A stretch of DNA of 64,000 nucleotides from Sipunculus nudus (taxonomy: Eukaryota > Annelida > Sipuncula > Golfingiida > Sipunculidae): the NCBI GenBank assembly GCA_026874595.1, contig CM049307.1, positions 81,384,643 through 81,448,642 on the forward strand, written 5' to 3'. Both the position numbers and the translations under genes were made by a program. The notes under the pieces were generated by a model. It had not been told where the DNA came from. It saw only the letters and a list, made by a program, of their open reading frames with translations, and searched no databases. This document shows positions 22,988 to 35,200 of the stretch, one piece after another (within the stretch, counting starts at the first letter, position 1; each line of letters starts with the position of its first letter).

Positions 22988-24170
22988 GTTTATTGTTGGT
23001 CTGTAGATTTTAAAATTAAAAGAAAATTATTCAGTTTTTACAAAAACGCGTTATATCTCACATTTGGTGGTAAGTTTGCATTGAACAATAAAGTCACCTT
23101 AAAATATATCCAGGCATTTATTTATTTTCTATTACATATCTATTATCTCTCCTTCTACTAAAATTTTGATTTTAAATTCTTTAACAAATGACTTTAATTG
23201 TATTTATTTGTATTAAATAGCCTGTAACTGCATTTGAAAATGAGGTATCAAATAAAGAAATTGACACCTTTTAGATAATATGTTTTCAAACATATATGCA
23301 AAAACTAATAGCTTTATGCTTAATTATTTGTCAGAAATATCTCTGCAGCCGGTGTAATCCACTGAAATACTAATCTGAGAAAATGGCCAAATTGTTTGGG
23401 AAGATTAATTTTGTTCTAGCTAGCTGACTAAAACATGAATGCAAGTGATTGTTGTACAGCATGAAACCACATCATGATCTTATTTTGTTCCTTTTCTCCT
23501 AAATGACTATTAACTATTTTTCATGTATAAAAAAAGTTATTTAAATGCCAAATGGCAAGTGTGTAAGTGTAAATCAGGAGAAGGCGGAACTTAAGGTCCC
23601 AGGACATGGAAAAACTTCTTCTTATAGGTCCCCTGGGCATTCTGGTTTGTATTAATTAAGGGGCAACAGGCAGGGTCCAGCTTATCAAGATAAGCAGTGC
23701 TGTAGGTCATAATCCATAGTATCAGTCAAGCCATAGCTCCATTTGCCATCCGATCAGCAACTGAAGAATGCGTTTGTTCTCTCGGGTTATATAGATGTGA
23801 TTATATTTATCCCATCACGTGGGGTTGGTTTACAGATCAGTTAGAATGCTTCTTTTCTGAATGATTATAAAAGCTAAATTGATAAAACGCATCTGTGTAA
23901 AAAGGTGGATATAAAAATAACCTAGTGATAAACAAATTTGTTGAAAATGAACATTTTATGACTTTTTGGCGATATTACGACCTGAGTGTAGCTACAAAGG
24001 GACTGAAGACATAGAGAAATAAAATTTCCCATGATGCACATAGGTTTCTAAAAATCCCGATGGCGTAGATATACAAAAAATAGTATGGGGCGGATTTAGA
24101 TCATTAAAACATATTTGCTTAGAATTTAATACATAACTAGATATTTCTTGGCACCGCAGGTACCATAGTA
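22982..24170. other. unassigned AT-rich DNA
   Basis: No coding region. The part just before 24171 may belong to the repeat-cored element family, but the boundary is not clear. Confidence 0.4.
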
Positions 24171-25773
24171 TCCCCAGACAATTAATCCCCCCCCCCCTTT
24201 AAGAATAGGCCCCCCATCTTCAGCAACAATTAATATCAGACCACACTCATAGAAAAGGTCATTCTCATAGAAAAGGTCATGATCCAAATTTCAATATACA
24301 TCATCCCCTAACCCATGTCTATGTATATGCAAGAAATCTGTCCATTAGTTTTTGACCTATAATGCTAACAATACTGTTAAGTGGCAATGATGGGGTATTA
24401 AACGGCACGAAAACAAGTAAAAGAATAACAGATGGCACCACCTGTTTCCCGTACATGACAACACTATCCAAGATCTTCGTTCAAGTTGATTTTTGGACCA
24501 ATCAATGCATCCCGTATTGAGAAATTAATGATTTTGTGTGATTTTCACCATATATGGCAATATTCAAGGTCAAGGCCACTCATTGGAAAGGTCATGACCC
24601 CTATTCAAATAAACATTATCCTATAACCCATATCCATGTATATGCATAATATGAAAGAAATTTGTCCATTAGTTTTTTACTTATAATGCTCACAGTACTG
24701 ATAAATGACAATGATGGGGTACTAAACGGCACGAAAACAAGTAAAAGAATAACAGGTGGCGCCACCTGTTTCCGGTACATGACAATACTTTCCAAGATCT
24801 TCGAACATGTTGATTTTTGGACCAATGCATGCATCCCTTATTGAGATATTAATGATTTTGTGTAATTTTCACCATATATGGCAATATTCAAGGTCAAGGC
24901 CACTCTAATAGGAAAGGTCATGACTCCAATTTACATATACATCATCCCATAACCCATATCTATGTATATGCATAATATGAAAGAAATCTGTCCATTAGTT
25001 TTTGACTTATAATGCTCATAGGTTATAAATGTACTGTTAAGTGGCAATGATGGGGTATTAAACGGCACGAAAACAAGTAAAAGAATAACAGGTGGCGCCG
25101 GCGCCACCTGCTTCCGGTACATGACATTACTATCCAAGATCTTCGGTCAAGTTGATTTTTGGACCAATGCATGCATTCCTTATTGAGAAATTAATGATTT
25201 TGTGTGATTTTCACCATATATGGCAATATTCAAGGTCAAGGCCACTCTCATAGGAAAGGTCATGACCCCAATTTAAATAAACATCATCCCATAACCCATA
25301 TCTATGTATTTGCATAATATGAAAGGAATCTGTCCATTAGTTTTCGACTTATAATGCTCACAGTACTGTCAAGTAGCAATTTTGGGGATATTAAACGGCA
25401 TGAAAACAAGTAAAGAATAATAGGTGGCGCCACCAGATTCTGGAACATGACAACCCTATCCATGATCTTCGATCAACTTGAATTGGGATCAATCCATGCA
25501 AGTTTTCTTGAGATATTTAAGAATTTGTGTGATTTTCCCCAAAATTGAACCTATTCAAGGTCAAGGTCACTCTCCTAGTTGAGGTCATGACCTCATTTTA
25601 AATAGGCGTCGTCCTCTCACCGATATCTATACATATACCAAGTTTGGTAAAGATCCGTGAAATATTTTTTGAGTTATTGTGTCCAAAAGAAATCTCTGCG
25701 GCGGCGGCGGCGGCGGCGGCGGCGCGACCGTGCCTAAACCATAGTATCTCCAGACTATGTCTGGCGATACAAT
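24171..25773 (+). mobile_element. repeat-cored element E1 (325-bp units, hairpin 3' end)
   Basis: It consists of about four and a half tandem units with periods of 324, 342 and 325 bp, measured between successive CAAGGTCAAGG positions at 24565, 24889, 25231 and 25556. Each unit carries a GGTGGCGCCACC-type palindrome (perfect 20-mer at 24751-24770, perfect 22-mer at 25089-25110). After the core comes a (CGG)n run (25699 to about 25727), then AAACCATAGTATC and a hairpin (25745-25769; CCAGAC TAT GTCTGG with a TATC/GATA base), ending GATACAAT at 25773. The left edge at 24171 holds a copy of the same terminus lacking the hairpin's centre, so E1 may abut the 3' end of another copy. No coding capacity is seen. 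A hairpin near the 3' end plus a satellite core fits Helentron-associated (HINE/pearl-like) elements. Confidence 0.75.
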
Positions 25774-25974
25774 AATGTTATGTTAATAAAGATTCTAGAA
25801 AGTATTAGCATCATTAGGTAAGCGTACGTATGAGCAATATATATAGAAGTATTTATTTAATTGTGACTAAATATTATTTGCAGGAATGACTGTTGAGACA
25901 TAAAAGGTCTGTCTGTAACAAAAACGACCTCTGACAACTTACCCTCATATTGATATTAAGTGGCGCCAATTTGT

Positions 25975-26190
25975 CTTCAAGGGGGGGGGGGGGAGGGATG
26001 ACCCGCAGTCATGGGAGGATAATAAACTCAGAAATGGAACCAAATGGTCTATCATTCTAATTATAAATATATTTTATTTCCAATAATCTCAGAATAGCAG
26101 GGGATTGATTGGATTGACCATCCACCCTTGCTAAAAAAGTGCGGGGAGCTATATGCCCCCCCCCCCCCCGCATATTGACGCCCCTACTCA
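25975..26190 (+). mobile_element. dispersed element family with GCATATTGACGCCC end, copy 1
   Basis: Runs from a G-tract through AAACTCAGAAATGGAACCAA and GTCTATCATTCTAATTATA to a C-tract and GCATATTGACGCCC. The minus strand of 58728-59045 shows the same order (AAACTCATAAATGGAACCAA, GTCTCTTATTCTG, GCATATATTGACGCCC). Two related loci with opposite orientation support a mobile family. The class is unknown. Confidence 0.65.
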
Positions 26191-27045
26191 TATATAACAT
26201 TTCACAATAATCAGATAACAATTTATAATATTATAAGAACATGATATATAAGCATCTTGTGATACGCTAATTTTCTGACAATCTTAAAGATTAATTAAAA
26301 TTTACGTATACCATTTAAAATTTTACTAAGATTACCTCCGCCTTGAACGTGACTCGCCAAAATCTTGGCCTCGGCCTCCCGGACTCACATTTTTCTTTCA
26401 CCGAGTTCGGCATCCATTTTAAGTTGTCGTTATTGTACCTCTGCAAATTTGCCCATTGGTTTGATGTTGGTTATTGAAGCAAAAATACGGGTTTTGATGA
26501 AATTTCGTTGAGGGTTTGTGTAACACCCAAGTAACGATCGATTAAATTCTAGAGCTTATCTAATTTGTTTCAATTCAAAGGATCGTATACCATTGCGGCA
26601 TCAGGCGATTCCTTTGTCCCGGGTAAAACCGCCCATTCATAGGTATTATAATATAGGGACAGCGTTTGGTCTGCCGCTCGGTAGGTCATCCCGTGTTACT
26701 GAAGCACAAAACTGTGATCACAAAGGATCGAAAGTCATATTAGTAGATTCTGGCGGATCGGAGTTTGTAGGCTCCGAGTACAAAATTTATTTAATGTCCA
26801 AGTAGCAGGAACTCAAAATCGGTTTATTATCACTGAAAATAAAAATAATAAAATATCTTATGCGGCGGGTTATAGAGGTGAGAAACCGATTTCTTTTTGC
26901 CTTCGGTTATTATAACCTAATTACTTCCTCTGTTAAGACCGGAAACCAGTTAGCACCGGCTTCAGGTAAAATATATTCCTGTATCCAGAAGCGGCGTTAG
27001 TGATAAGTTTCGTCTTTATTTCCATTCATGTGCTGAGTATTTCTG
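26191..27045. other. unassigned DNA
   Basis: No gene recognised. A small GACTCG-like patch lies near 26366-26385. Confidence 0.35.
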
Positions 27046-27190
27046 ATGAAATGACCGGATATTCGGTACTTGGTGTGACAAGAAGTCAGTGTGACCTGTT
27101 GTACTGGTAGACTTTACTTCAGGGACAGCCCAATTATCCTGTACTCTAAATTTATTCCCTTTTCTATGTAGGGTACAGAGAATTTAGACT
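27046..27190 (+). repeat. dispersed repeat, copy 2
   Basis: Same-strand relative of 22170-22340, with TCTGATGAAATGACCGG, GGACAGCCCAATTATCC and GTACTCTAAATTTA in order. Confidence 0.7.
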
Positions 27191-27238
27191 CAATTTCCAG
27201 TAAAACATGTTTCATTATTTAATATTTTCTAATCGTAA

Positions 27239-27571
27239 GGCCAAAATAAAAAAAGGTATGGTTCTCAGGCACTTTTTTTCAGAAATCAATGCGGGCGGGC
27301 GGTTTTTTTATTTTTAATTTTTTGGTATGTTTCGATAAAAATGTCAAATGATAAGGAATAAGCGTGATAATAACAGATTTATTTTTCTAAACAAGTATTA
27401 ACACTAAATAACAAAGGAAATTGTATGAATTTATCTGTTGAAAGAAATGTCTGAGCGGCTGCAGCTACAAAATGGAAATTTTCTATTGAATATCAAAATA
27501 AAAATTTTTGATGCGGGGTTTAAAATTGATGCGGGCGGTGCCTGAGAACCATACCTTTTATTTTGTTGGCC
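27239..27571. mobile_element. 333-bp PIF/Harbinger-like MITE with TAA target duplication
   Basis: The left end reads GGCCAAAATAAAAAAAGG and then TATGGTTCTCAGGCAC. The right end in reverse complement reads GGCCAACAAAATAAAAGG and then TATGGTTCTCAGGCAC. This gives terminal inverted repeats of about 32 bp with a small gap. TAA flanks both sides (27236-27238 and 27572-27574), the 3-bp TWA-type target duplication of PIF/Harbinger elements. The interior is AT-rich and non-coding. A relative with the CTCAGGCACCGCCC end lies at 33540-33705. Confidence 0.87.
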
Positions 27572-27688
27572 TAAATACTGAAAGCTTATTTTTTTCTGCC
27601 TTATTTATTTATTTATCTGCATGTGAAATATATTTGTTTTTGCTGATTACGGCCGTAACCGTATGCTAAAGTATGTTAAAGGGGTGCA

Positions 27689-29097
27689 ATTGTATCAGTC
27701 GAAGCGGAGTTTTGCGGATACAAGTACGTTTTCGTAAAATGTCATCGCCGCGTTCGTTCCTTAAAAATCCTCCAAGATCACTGGATGGAATTTTCTGAAA
27801 CCTGGTACGATTATAAGGTCATATTGTATGAACTAGTGCCTAGCAAAGATCGGTGGTGTAACCTACAATCCTTTTCGCGTGGCGTATGTCTGTGTGTCTT
27901 TTTTTAATTGATAATAGCACATATCTCAGGACTGGTTCGATATTTTGGGCTAAGAGTGTGCATGTTCATTTCCTCGATATCTTCATCTCATACTCAATAC
28001 TGGTGGCGCTGTCTGCAAACATGATCGAATGACATCCATCCGTATGTTTGATTTGGATGAAAAACATTCAGAAGTGGTTCAATGTATCGGCCTGAAATTT
28101 TGAATTTCCACCCATTTTGCATTTTCTCGCACATATGACAGGTGGCACCACCTACATACACATATTCGTAGAAAATATCCATTCATTTAATATTTAATAA
28201 TTTGTTCAACGTATAAATGTTGCATGTCAATTGACCGCGGATACTTTTAATTTCATACACATGCCTTGTGACGACACCTACAACGGTTTTCGTATAGCTT
28301 CCGTCCATGTTTTTTTTTATATCATATCTCAGGAGTGGCTGGATGTAACAGCCTGAAATTTTGCATGTACATGGACATTTATCTCCTTCTTTAATATGTT
28401 TGTCTTTAAAAGGGAAGGCGTCACATACTGTCACTTGTTCGTAGAATACACCCATGCATTTATTTCAGAAGTGGTTTGATGTATCAACCTGGAATTTTGC
28501 AGAACCTTAGATGTCGGATTGCTTTATCTTGAATAAAAACTGATGACGCCACCTACAATCGTCTTTTGGTGGCTTCCATCTGTGCAATTTTTTTTTTTTT
28601 TGTGGAACTCACACATATCTCAATAGATCGATATATCAGCCTGAAATTAAGCATGTCCACCGATCTTGAATAGCTTTTTTTGTACACAAGACAGGTGGCG
28701 TCACCTTCAATGATTTTTTTGTAGAATATATCCATGCATTAAATTAGGAGTGGTTTGACGTATGCGCCTGAAACGTTGCATGTTCAAAGACCTTCTTTGG
28801 AATTATCTTTTAAATAAGATAAGTGGCACCACCTACAACCGTTTTTGCATGCTATCTATCTCTGTGTCGGAGTAGCTTGATGCATCAACCTGAAGTTTAG
28901 CATGTCTAAAGATGTTTGATAGCTTTATCTCATAAAAGACTTGATTTGCCACCTACATTTCTTTTAGTTTCGTCCATCCGTACGTCTTTTGATACTTGGA
29001 CATCTCTGATACCAAAAATTTGGGGGACTGTCACGACTGTCGATGCCCAAGTGATTCGACGGAGACACGTAGCCGCTTGTCGACTGCAAATATTCTT
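27689..29097 (-). mobile_element. repeat-cored element E4 (140-bp units), minus strand
   Basis: The core is a run of diverged units of about 135-140 bp, each with a GTGGCRCCACCTACA-like palindrome (near 28003, 28143, 28268, 28544, 28694 and 28825). On the minus strand the 5' end contains GCAGTCGACAAGCGGCTACG (29053-29085), and the 3' end is ATCCGCAAAACTCCG followed by GATACAAT ending at 27689. Both ends align base for base with element E3 at 40312-41765 in the opposite orientation. No coding capacity is seen. Short reading frames in the core merely repeat the unit. Confidence 0.78.
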
Positions 29098-31157
29098 AAT
29101 TTACGACACGGATATTTGACTTCCTTTGTCGAAACTAACCGCCTCTGTTAAGCTCTTCGTCAATAGTGTGCCAAATTCCTTTACATCTGAAACTTTTAAA
29201 CTAAATATTACATTTTACATTGGTACATACCATTATACAAATTCTAAATAGAACAAGTTGGCGGAGACAGCAAACCCCTGTCAGGACGATACTCATTGCG
29301 ATGTGAAAGTCTACACACCTGTCAAGGTTCAATTACCCCAGCCAAGATCACCTCCAGTACAAAACCACCCGATCCTACAGACCAATAGCACTTTTAAAAT
29401 AAGACGGCTGTAACAATAGGACAATCATGTGGTTCAATTTTTATGGTTATCCAGATTTACTCTAAAATTTAATTAATTATTCATTGGGTGTTTTTCTAAT
29501 CCTCCACTAAAGTCCAACACAATATCTTCACAACTGTTTGCGTAAATTGCCTCTCGCCATCTGCCGGAACTGGCAGACAAGTGCACAATCTGGCAGGAGT
29601 ACAAGTCTTCTGACAAAAGATGGCGCTACATGATACATTTTTTGGGTTTGGGGGGGGGGGGGGCAGGTTATACAAGACATACAAAGGACCATTTCTTACT
29701 GGCGGACAGACAGGACCGTTCACGTGACTATCAGGTGTGTAAAATGCGTCATCCAGGTGGATAAATGAGATCACCAGAGAGGCACCAACTGCTGCGAGTA
29801 CACACGTGCAAGAGGCGGAATGACAGCGTGGAAAAGCACGGAAATTAATTTGTTACTAATTTACTCATTCCTGCAGTTCCTTCTGTCATAAACGTTAAAA
29901 TCTTGTTCTTTGCCTGCATCTGCGATCACAATTATGTCATAAAAATAGTCCTGTCTTGATGCGGGTGAAGCCATCAGGTGACAACTAGATCACCAGGTAC
30001 ATACGCTTGTAGAATGCAAAGTATTTTTTTAAACTAGGTATTTTTTTAATTCAATCAATTATTCACTCTTTCTCAATTGGTCCATTCATCATATTGTACC
30101 AGTGTTACTACTAGTGCGATTTTCTGCTGAAATTACAACTTTTATTCTGCATCTTTACATCAATGTCAAATTACTTCCAAAATCTAAATCTTGCCTCACT
30201 CACGGCTTGCATCAAATCAAACTGGAAGATTGCCGTATTTCCTTGATCATACGCCGGGCCTTAAATTGATCCCTGTCTCATTTAGCGGCCGTGTCAAATA
30301 AATGTCTTAGTAAATTGACGCAAGTCTTGTTCAGAGACAAAGTACTAGTTTCCATGTTTGCCGCCAGGTGTCTTTTCCCCATCACAAATTTTGGGTCAAT
30401 TGAATGGAACTTTTCGTACATTTCCTTGTGTTAAATAATGTTAAATTCCTCTATAAATCTTACTTTTGTCTTACGTGTCATGCCTATTTTTTCTATAACA
30501 GACATCAAATATTCCCGATTTGTCTTTCATGATTTAAGCCGATCATCAATCCTTGTAAACGCGCCACAAACCCATGCTTACACTCACGAGGTGTTTATAC
30601 ATAAACACAAAAACATGGTTAAGAAACTGGCACTGAAAATTTATTAAGAGGGTTTCCAATACAAATTGTTAAATAGATTATGAGCACCCAGGCTAATAAC
30701 ACAGTATGAATCACAATCCATTTTTCTGCCTCAGTAGCTCACATGTAAAGTCAAAATCGTCTGGATCACACAATAAAATTCCTAAACTTTTCATTTTTCT
30801 TTCTTCGTATCAGTAACCAGATACTAGGGAACTGGTAACCCGTTTGAAGAAGCAGCAGATTGCTATATTATTCTATATACATTTATTATTCTCTTTTTTT
30901 CTTGCTTAAAATATTAAAAAGTACCATTCAGACAAAAAAAGATGGATTCCCTGACACTTTCTTTCAGACATTTTAAACCTTTTTATAATAGGATTTTGAT
31001 CAAATTTATTATGATCCGGGGACAATACGATAAAACAACTGTTTTGCCTAACAAAAGCCCAATATAATAAATTTTTTTATTGAAAAATTAATTTTCTTGG
31101 AGTAGCTGAAGCTCAAAATAAGTAAATCTTAAAGAAAATCCAAACAAAAACAGTTGA

Positions 31158-31160
<3 letters not shown>
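29098..31160. other. unassigned AT-rich DNA
   Basis: No confident gene. A G-run near 29650-29662 and several exon-sized open stretches (for example 29496-29774 minus) show no recognisable domain. Confidence 0.4.

Positions 31161-31210
<50 letters not shown>
31161..31210. repeat. (AT)n microsatellite
   Basis: AT dinucleotide tract. Confidence 0.96.
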
Positions 31211-31212
<2 letters not shown>

Positions 31213-32002
31213 GCAGTAGATCCATAAATTCTGGAAAAGGATTGGTGTCCAGACTACTGAGCAAAAACATTCGATAATTGTATTTACAGACATTTTATGT
31301 ACTCATACTTTTATTTATTAGGGTGAACACCACCGAAAATTTTAAAGCCAATTCATGCTAAACTTGCAATTGCCAAGCTGGGCCAGTTTTGACTGAAAAA
31401 GTGTGCAAATAAAACCAAATGAAACCCCACCAACAAAACAGATCACTGATATTATATGGTTGTGTATGGGTTATGGGGAGATTACATTATATTATATGAT
31501 AAAGTATATAATATTATAACATAATTATAAACTGATGTGTCTGATCAGAAATGGGAAAATAGACATGTTTATGTTTGTTTAAAATTGTATAAAATGGCTA
31601 TACAATCATAGAGGAGTTAGTTTAGCAGCTTACATTTCATGAATTGACCAGTCTGAAAAACGATCTTTGTTCCTACCAGAATAATTTTTGTCCAGGAACA
31701 AGACATGACAAGCATATAGGGAATAACAGTGAATTGAAAAATGTAATAATCAATATGATATTTCCACTAAAATGGTCCTCCTCATATTTTAACTCTACCT
31801 ATCAATGTTATTATATATAAAATGAAGTGTAAATTGGAATTTTTCCTGAGTAAATCTGAGAAAAATGCCAGGATTGTTATGAAGCAAACTTGTGTCCTAT
31901 AAACACATGCATAATTTAATATCAACTCAGCAAAACATTGATGGCTAAAACTACATTCAGGAGTTTATAATGATTGGGCTGAATTTTGCATCTCAAATGT
32001 AT
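31211..32002. other. region 3' of PDAP1, no gene recognised
   Basis: AT-rich with no coding region. Some of it may belong to the PDAP1 3' untranslated region if a polyadenylation site further than the one at 32003 is used. Confidence 0.4.
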
Positions 32003-32008
32003 TTTATT
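32003..32008 (-). promoter_or_regulatory. candidate polyadenylation signal for PDAP1
   Basis: AATAAA on the minus strand about 197 bases past the PDAP1 stop codon. Other AATAAA words occur further on, so this choice is tentative. Confidence 0.35.
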
Positions 32009-32204
32009 TTTGTAAAGTATTGCAATAGATATTCGCTAAGGGAGAACCCCTCGTCTACAATAAGCTTAAGGGCTTTCAATGGTTGTGCGAGATGGCTGTT
32101 GGTGTGGTAACTCCTGCAGTTTCCATAGCGATGCATCAGGAACACCGGGAGCAGGCTCGTGGAGGTTGCATCAGCTTCCCACATCCTATCTCTTGTTATT
32201 CATA

Positions 32205-32281
32205 TCACTTTCCCTGCTTCCTCTTCTCCTCTATCTTTTTCTTCATCTTGGCTTCAGCTGCTTGTTTTGATGCTTCTTTAA
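32205..32281 (-). CDS. PDAP1: PDAP1 coding exon 6 (last)
   Basis: Acceptor TTTTCAG at 32282-32288. It completes a GTT codon split by a phase-1 intron, then encodes [20 protein letters not shown] and a short KQGK tail, ending in TGA at 32205-32207. The basic, helical tail is shorter than the mammalian one. Confidence 0.93.
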
Positions 32282-35200
32282 CTGAAAAAAAACCTCTCGG
32301 TTAAACCAGCGTTTAAATAAACTACTTATTTGTGACATCTGACTGGGCAGAGCATACTGTGGCTTTATGATCAGGAGATAAAAATTTTCATGATTTTCAT
32401 ATTTTCCTTGTTTTGCAAGGACTCCATTTTTGAAATTTCTCCATACATCAACCAACACAGAAACAGTGTATATTCCAAACTTAATCATAAAATATGCTGT
32501 GGATTCAGAAAATATTGTGGGTTTAACATTTTGTGGTTTTGACCTGAAACACTTTTTGTTGGGTTGAAACCTTTGTGGATTCAATCCTTCCTGGTTATGC
32601 AGACCTGAAAATAAGCCAAAGGTCAGTGTTTTCTTTTTTAATTAAATCCTTTGACTTTTTACAAATGTCAGCTTCACACAGTGCTGATACAACCCACAGG
32701 CTCAATGACACAAATGACAAAAATATCGGCTAAATTATCTGAAAAATTTTGGGTAGGGAAAAAATAGCATAAAATATAAATTATTTTTCAGGCACTGACA
32801 TAGAAATGACAAGTTATGATTAAAATATGAGACACTAAATGGTATATAGGTGGAATTGTCAAAAGTCTGAAAGGATCTTCGAAAAATGTGACATTTTTAT
32901 ATTTTTAACGTGTAATATATACACACAAATCAGATTATATAATACTACGGTTGTAAAAATTTCGCACTGAATGCCGGAACATGGGGCCTGCCAGTGGCCA
33001 TGACATTGGGAGATTCCCCATCGAAATGCATTATGGTTATGTCTTGTTAGAACAAGATCCTAGATCATTTAATAAAGAAATACAATAAAAATTTCTTCAA
33101 GTCTTATTAAATCTTTGTTGATGTTTCTTATTTAAATTAAATTGCAAAAGAAAGATAATGGAAGCTGGTTTGAAAACCGATCTCTGTGGATTGGCTGCCA
33201 TGCTTAATCCAGCTGAATGGTCACGAAGCAGGAAAATGGGAAAAATGCATAAATAATTTTTCTTTGTACGAATATTACACGTGAAGTCTATCACACAAAA
33301 ACCAGACCAATTCCAAGTGTTTATTTAAATACTGCCAGTTTTTATGGAAAATGAAAGTAACGAAAAATCTTTAGCTATGAACACTGGCGCAGTGTAGCGG
33401 CCATTAAAGAAAATAGTCCCCAAAGTCATAGATGAAATATATGAGATAAACATAAACAAAGTAATGAGTCTGATTGGTCAAAATATTTAGAGGAATTATA
33501 AATGTTTTGAAGTGTATTCCGTTGGTAAAAATGATCCAACTATCATTCAGAAGGAAACAGATTTTATTTTTAAGAAGCAAATCAAGCACATCACCAGATA
33601 ACTGTGACACTTGGACAATAAAAACGTTTGATACCAGGGGTCTAAAGTGACATGGGCGGTGCCTGAGAAACATATCATTAAGTTTTTTTTGCCTAAGTAA
33701 TAACTGAATCTAGAATCGAACTGAAGGTTAAGAATCAATTAATCCAATGACTATGTCAAACAAAGAACTATCTGCTTCAGGTGACACCCCAGGTTTGGTT
33801 GTATTTGTATTTAAGCACAGTGAAATTGTGAATTTGCATTTGAGTCTACAAGTCAGTCAGTATTTGTGTATGAATTAGGTATGTGATGTATACTCTTGTC
33901 ATTCCTGTTGTGACCTACCTTTCTTTTCCTCTTCTCTTCGTTTTGCTGCTTCCTCCCTCTGTTTCCGTATTAATGCTAGCCTGGCCAGGTCAGCTCGAGC
34001 CTCCTCGGTCTTTCCTGCCATGTGTAATTGCTGGTAGTGAGCTTTTGCTTGCTGCTTTTCAATTTCTTCCCTGTAAATAATACAAAAGAGACTTGCAGCA
34101 GAGTAACACTGAACCACAATAAAGCATTCATTATGGGCTTCTGTGGTTTAGAGGTTGACTCAGTGCAATATATTATACATGAATAAACAAGTGAATGAAA
34201 AAAGTGGAGCCAGGGTATGAGCCGGGGTCAAGCTGGAGCCCGTATAAGCTCCCTCACAAAATGAAAAAAAGTTCAGAAAAGTTCTAGGTGTTTGTTATCA
34301 AATTTTTTTTGAAATGGAAACAAAGTCTTTGAATGTATTTGTAATTTCCACACTAAGCCAAGTGCAGAGGTACCCAGGATGCCTTCCCAGGTTAGCTCCA
34401 GCCTCCAGAACACTCAGCACTGATTTCAAGATGAGAAGTTGGATGAGGCAGGAGAGCAGCAGCAACCACGCATACTCTATGAAACAGCCATCTTAAGTCA
34501 GATTTGTGAACCTGTACCAAGATGTTTATGGTAACACCTTTCCAAGCTTCTCAAATCATATGACCACCTGCAATTACCAACCATTTTTTAGGCAGAGAGG
34601 GTGGTTGCTCAAAGCAGAGGCCACTTCAATTATCAGCAACAAAATACAGGATAGACTCTTGAACATGATATCTGAAAATTAAAACGGAGGCCAAAAAATA
34701 AAGATGTTTTTTCAGGTATTGTGGGTGACATAGAGAATGTTCATTTTGATTTTCAGTGGCAAGTGACTGCTTTGAAGCTCCTTCAAGAAAATAAAAATAA
34801 TAAAATTTCACTTTGTTATGATGTGCTTTTTTCTGTTTTATCATGCTATCCACTAAATATTTATTGAAAATATTTAATAGTTGGTAAATAAACCTTGCCT
34901 GTCCAACACTGATTTCTGACAACCCAACCCCTTTTCCCTAAAACTTACCGTTCTCTTCGAGAAAGCTGTGGTTTGGCCTTATCGTCCAGTTCTGTCACCT
35001 TTTTCACTTCCTTTCTCACCCTGTTTGGGTTAGACACATCTATCAAGTGTTGTACCCCTTTAGGTTTAGCATCGTCCTCCTCCTAAAAATAAAAAAAAAA
35101 AGTATTAATTTTAAGAATGAAGGCTTTGCTCAATCATGTATAAACAAGTGTTTAACTTCATAAATGAAGGCTTTACTCAATCATGAATAAACAAGTGTTA

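Noticed and set aside
32079-32304. Plus-strand frames over PDAP1 exon 6
   Set aside because: Antisense to the last PDAP1 exon. Phase and splice sites support the minus strand.
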